This document shows, one piece after another, positions 20,664 through 23,041 of a stretch of DNA of 23,041 bases. The notes below the pieces were generated by a model, which saw only the letters and a list, made by a program, of their open reading frames with translations, had not been told where the DNA came from and ran no database searches. A program made the position numbers and the translations under genes. Origin of the DNA: Larix sibirica (taxonomy: Eukaryota > Streptophyta > Pinopsida > Pinales > Pinaceae); contig NWUY0300030053.1 in the NCBI GenBank assembly GCA_004151065.3, positions 6,760 to 29,800 of the forward strand, in the 5' to 3' direction. Positions within the stretch are counted from its first letter, which is position 1, and each line of letters starts with the position of its first letter.

Positions 20664-20755
20664 ATTAATGTAGGCTTTGGCAGTACAAAATGCATATTTT
20701 ATCATTTAAATTCCCTATGTACTACTAATGTAGGCTTTCTCACTACAAAAAATGG
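20664..20755. repeat. 60-bp-spaced direct repeat
   Basis: TAATGTAGGCTTT begins at 20666 and again at 20726. Each is followed by a related word, GGCAGTACAAAATG and CTCACTACAAAAAATG. The first contig ends inside the left copy (at the counterpart of 20674), so this small repeat may have stopped contig extension. Confidence 0.7.
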
Positions 20756-20766
20756 TATCAGAGGCA
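20753..20766 (+). promoter_or_regulatory. Candidate tRNA-Met primer-binding site of an LTR retrotransposon
   Basis: TGGTATCAGAGGCA matches TGGTATCAGAGCCA, the complement of the 3' end of plant initiator tRNA-Met, at 13 of 14 bases. It is preceded by CACTACA and five A residues, which would allow a 5' LTR ending in CA followed by a short spacer. I could not find a matching second LTR inside the window, and no LTR start is evident, so the element would have to extend past the right edge. The decayed reading frame at 22169-23041 lies downstream on the same strand, as an internal region would. Confidence 0.45.
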
Positions 20767-22168
20767 CACTTTTATAGATACTGGTAAATACTATTTTATA
20801 GACGCTTACAATGTGGCATGGTGTCGGGGTTATATTGCGAGGATAAAAAGAAAAGTGATTATCATAACTCTAAGTGCCTGAGTCACATGGGTCTGATATT
20901 TATTATGCCTTTCTGATTTTCCAATATTTTTATTGAATGCATTTAAATGGATAGTCGACCATTTTTTTTTTATAATTGTATTTCATGATTGATGTTCTTT
21001 TTTCCAAGAATTGGGTTATGATTAAGGCGCCCTAACTGCCCTTGTTATGAGCTTGGTTAATTTCTTTCTTTATTTTGGAATCATTGTGCCTTATTTTAAA
21101 AATTGAACACCCACAGTTACTTTCATGACCGAGATTTTCCCCATCGCACCTAAGATTTCAACTGTAAATCCTGTCGATTTTTTCATGCATATTTGAAAGG
21201 TACCTTGGGTGACAGGGAAGGAATATTTGAAAGGTACCTCGGTTGAAAAACTAGGATTTGTAACTCCCATTATTTAAGGGTTCCCTCCCTTGGTGAGCTA
21301 TAGTTGGCATGCAAAAACAGAGATAGTAACAAAAAAGGAAATATACTTCCCATTAAATATTACTTAAAAAATAGCCATATCCACCTTTGATACAACGATG
21401 TTAGAGATCATTCTTCCAAGTACATATAAAGTGGTGTTTTAAATTTCTCCAACACAATAATTCAAAACACTGCCTAAATAGTATTCACCCTGAGAAAATC
21501 CTAAATTCCCGCCAAAAGGATATGCGTTGCGGGGAGGGGAGTTTATGCATCATTTTTTGTAGCACGTTTTATAATGGCTGCACTGATATAACCATTGCGC
21601 GGTTCAGGGCATTATCCATGATGCTTTATGATAAGTTCATTTCCGCTATTATGCACTTGGGAGACCACAGCGGGCTATGCTTTCTTCTTGATGTAATGCA
21701 TAGTGCATTGCCTCTTGTTTTGTAGTCGTTCGAGGTTGTGTGGAGCCGTTGGGTTCATGGGACCATCATGGGACCATCATGGAATTATAAATTCCACCTT
21801 ATAAAGTGACAACGGTTTGCAAATTCCAAGTGTTCTTTTTTGGCTCATCTATTGTGCGATGCTTTCCTGGATACCAGAATAATCCAGGTATAACTTTTTT
21901 TTTAATGAAATAAAGATAGGTTTGTGGGTCGTGTTCTCCCTCTGTGCTCTGTATATTTTAAGGCATATTTTAACAGAAAATAGTTTCCATCAATGCCAAA
22001 ATAAGTTATTGGGATTCAATTTCTGACAATTTTCTGTATGTAATTTATGGAAGTATTTCTAGATGTCCATTTAAATTTATTGTAGTTATTTTTGTTGTAC
22101 CATTATATATTTATCATGTTATAATAGTACTAAGTAGTTTTTAAATCAAATTTCCTGCAGGATTTTCA
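20767..22168. other. Non-coding DNA with small repeats and hairpins
   Basis: No gene that I can support. ATATTTGAAAGGTACCT begins at 21189 and 21223. CATTTTTTGTAG at 21551-21562 is the exact inverse of CTACAAAAAATG at 20743-20754. TGGAATT and AATTCCA flank a three-base loop at 21780-21796. CCTGGAT (21866-21872) and ATCCAGG (21882-21888) could form a small hairpin. A 67-codon frame at 21522-21725 has no recognisable motif. TTTCCTGCAG at 22151-22160 resembles a 3' splice site just before the frame that follows. Confidence 0.5.
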
Positions 22169-23041
22169 ATGGCACATCTCGGATGCTCTTATATAATTGT
22201 ACCTAGGATTCAAGTCTCTTCGAAAAGTGTTTATGAAGAGTCACATTTAAACTGGTTTGTAGAGGTTGCAGAGCTAGAGAATGGCTACCCAAACCTATAC
22301 ATTCACACTAATATGAGGGATGGTGTGAAAACTGTAGGAATTGTTTTGAATTTGACAGTTTTGAATGAACAAGAACTTCTAATTCAATTTGAATCAATTG
22401 CAGATGCTAAATAAAATGAGTCTTATGTTAAATATTGTGTTGTATAACAATGCACCTTTAAGAGAATAGTATATCAACAATACCTTATGCAAGCCTCTAT
22501 AGAAAGGAAAGATGTATCGGCATACAGGTATGGGTGGAATTTGTGTAACTACGATGAGAATACAGACATATTAATACATGCGAATGCAATACATAGTGAG
22601 ATTCGAACTGTTTTGAAATTTGTATACCTTAAAAAATAAACATCATCTAGTGTGCACTACATGAATATTAGAAAGAAACTCAAACTTAAATTATAGTGTG
22701 AACCTTACATACTGGAGGGATAGGTATGCAAAAAATTTGGACAAGGATATGAAAATGTCCCTTTTCAAATTGTTGTGAAAGTCTCAAGTGTAGGCTAGGA
22801 AGGAAACAGTAGCGCAAATATTTCAAAAAACAAGGGGTGAAAACAAATCAAGTGTCTCCACTTTCTTAATTGATGGAAATGTTTTCAAAATTGGAATCCA
22901 TCAATGTCACATGGCACCTGGACAATACCCATATATATCAGTCAACAAGAATTGGGTGCCTGAATTGATGCAAGTGATGGTAGCAAATCCGAACACCTTG
23001 CAAAGAGATGGATTATTGATTCCTTTTACAAAACGGGGTAC
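22169..23041 (+). pseudogene. Decayed coding region running off the right edge, unrecognised
   Basis: The ATG at 22169 opens an 82-codon frame (MAHLGCSYIIVPRIQ, then ENGYPNLYIHTNMRDGVKTV), stopped at 22412. The same frame stays coding-like after that stop and another near 22445, through VYQQYLMQASIERKD and YGWNLCNYDENTDILIHAN to a TAA near 22637. Then the frame shifts by one. From about 22660 it reads SVNLTYWRDRYAKNLDKDMK, a TGA and a TAG, and then an open run of 83 codons to the edge (SVSTFLIDGNVFKIGIH, then MAPGQYPYISVNKNWVPEL). The pyrimidine-rich TTTCCTGCAG directly upstream could be a splice acceptor. I do not recognise the family, and the window ends before any diagnostic domain. It could be the internal part of an LTR element or a host gene relic. 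Confidence 0.4.

Larger units (their letters stand above)
14034..20674. repeat. Second copy of 6641-bp duplication, probable assembly artefact
   Basis: Near-identical to 7392-14032. The left edge begins abruptly after the N, and the right edge is continuous with unique sequence after 20674. It repeats the N-terminal two thirds of the minus-strand pseudogene, array block 2 and the sequence to its right. A real recent tandem duplication is possible, but the N at the junction and the placement of the edges favour a false duplication. Confidence 0.9.

Noticed and set aside
14034-20674. A genuine recent tandem duplication
   Set aside because: It cannot be excluded, but a single N lying exactly at the junction, identical broken frames and edge placement fit an unmerged contig overlap better.
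21522-21725. 67-codon open frame
   Set aside because: Short, no recognisable domain, and no coding-like continuation on either side.
22600-22620. tRNA B-box-like word (inverse of GATTCGAAC)
   Set aside because: No A box at the right distance and no cloverleaf could be drawn, so it is not a tRNA or an obvious SINE.
22511-22637. Faint resemblance to a Helitron helicase-like segment (YDENTDILIHAN and following)
   Set aside because: Only a few scattered residues agree, and no catalytic motif is present. I would not name the family on that.

Overview
This window looks like nuclear intergenic DNA from a land plant with a large, repeat-rich genome. The clues are AT-rich non-coding sequence, decayed transposon-like coding regions, a primer-binding-site-like match to plant initiator tRNA-Met, and no bacterial operon layout. 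A gymnosperm is possible but cannot be shown from this sequence. I see no intact gene of known function, no rRNA or tRNA gene, and no CRISPR array.

The most important fact is an assembly feature. Bases 7392-14032 are repeated at 14034-20674 at a constant offset of 6642. I found only three substitutions and no indels in 6641 bp, and the copies meet at a single N (14033). This is what two overlapping contigs joined without merging would look like. Everything annotated in the second copy should therefore be treated as probably the same locus counted twice. If one copy is removed the true locus would be about 16.4 kb.

Layout: 1-1854 is AT-rich non-coding DNA with small tandem duplications. From about 1855 to 11771 runs an old, degenerate higher-order tandem repeat of purine-rich then pyrimidine-rich motifs (a GGAG-rich tract, then GGCCCTTTCTC), with a unit of about 340 bp. 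It appears to be interrupted twice, at about 2086-3055 and 5728-10002. The second interruption carries a roughly 1130-codon decayed reading frame on the minus strand (6026-9413). The array resumes after it in the same phase, and its last part is three 302-bp copies (10866-11771). From 11772 to 14032 there are weak decayed reading frames and a duplicated block of about 150 bp.

After the false second copy, unique sequence (20675-23041) contains a primer-binding-site-like motif (20753-20766) and an unrecognised decayed coding region that runs off the right edge (22169-23041). No genes here can be shown to work together. The candidates for something undescribed are the purine/pyrimidine array and the unidentified large reading frame inserted into it.
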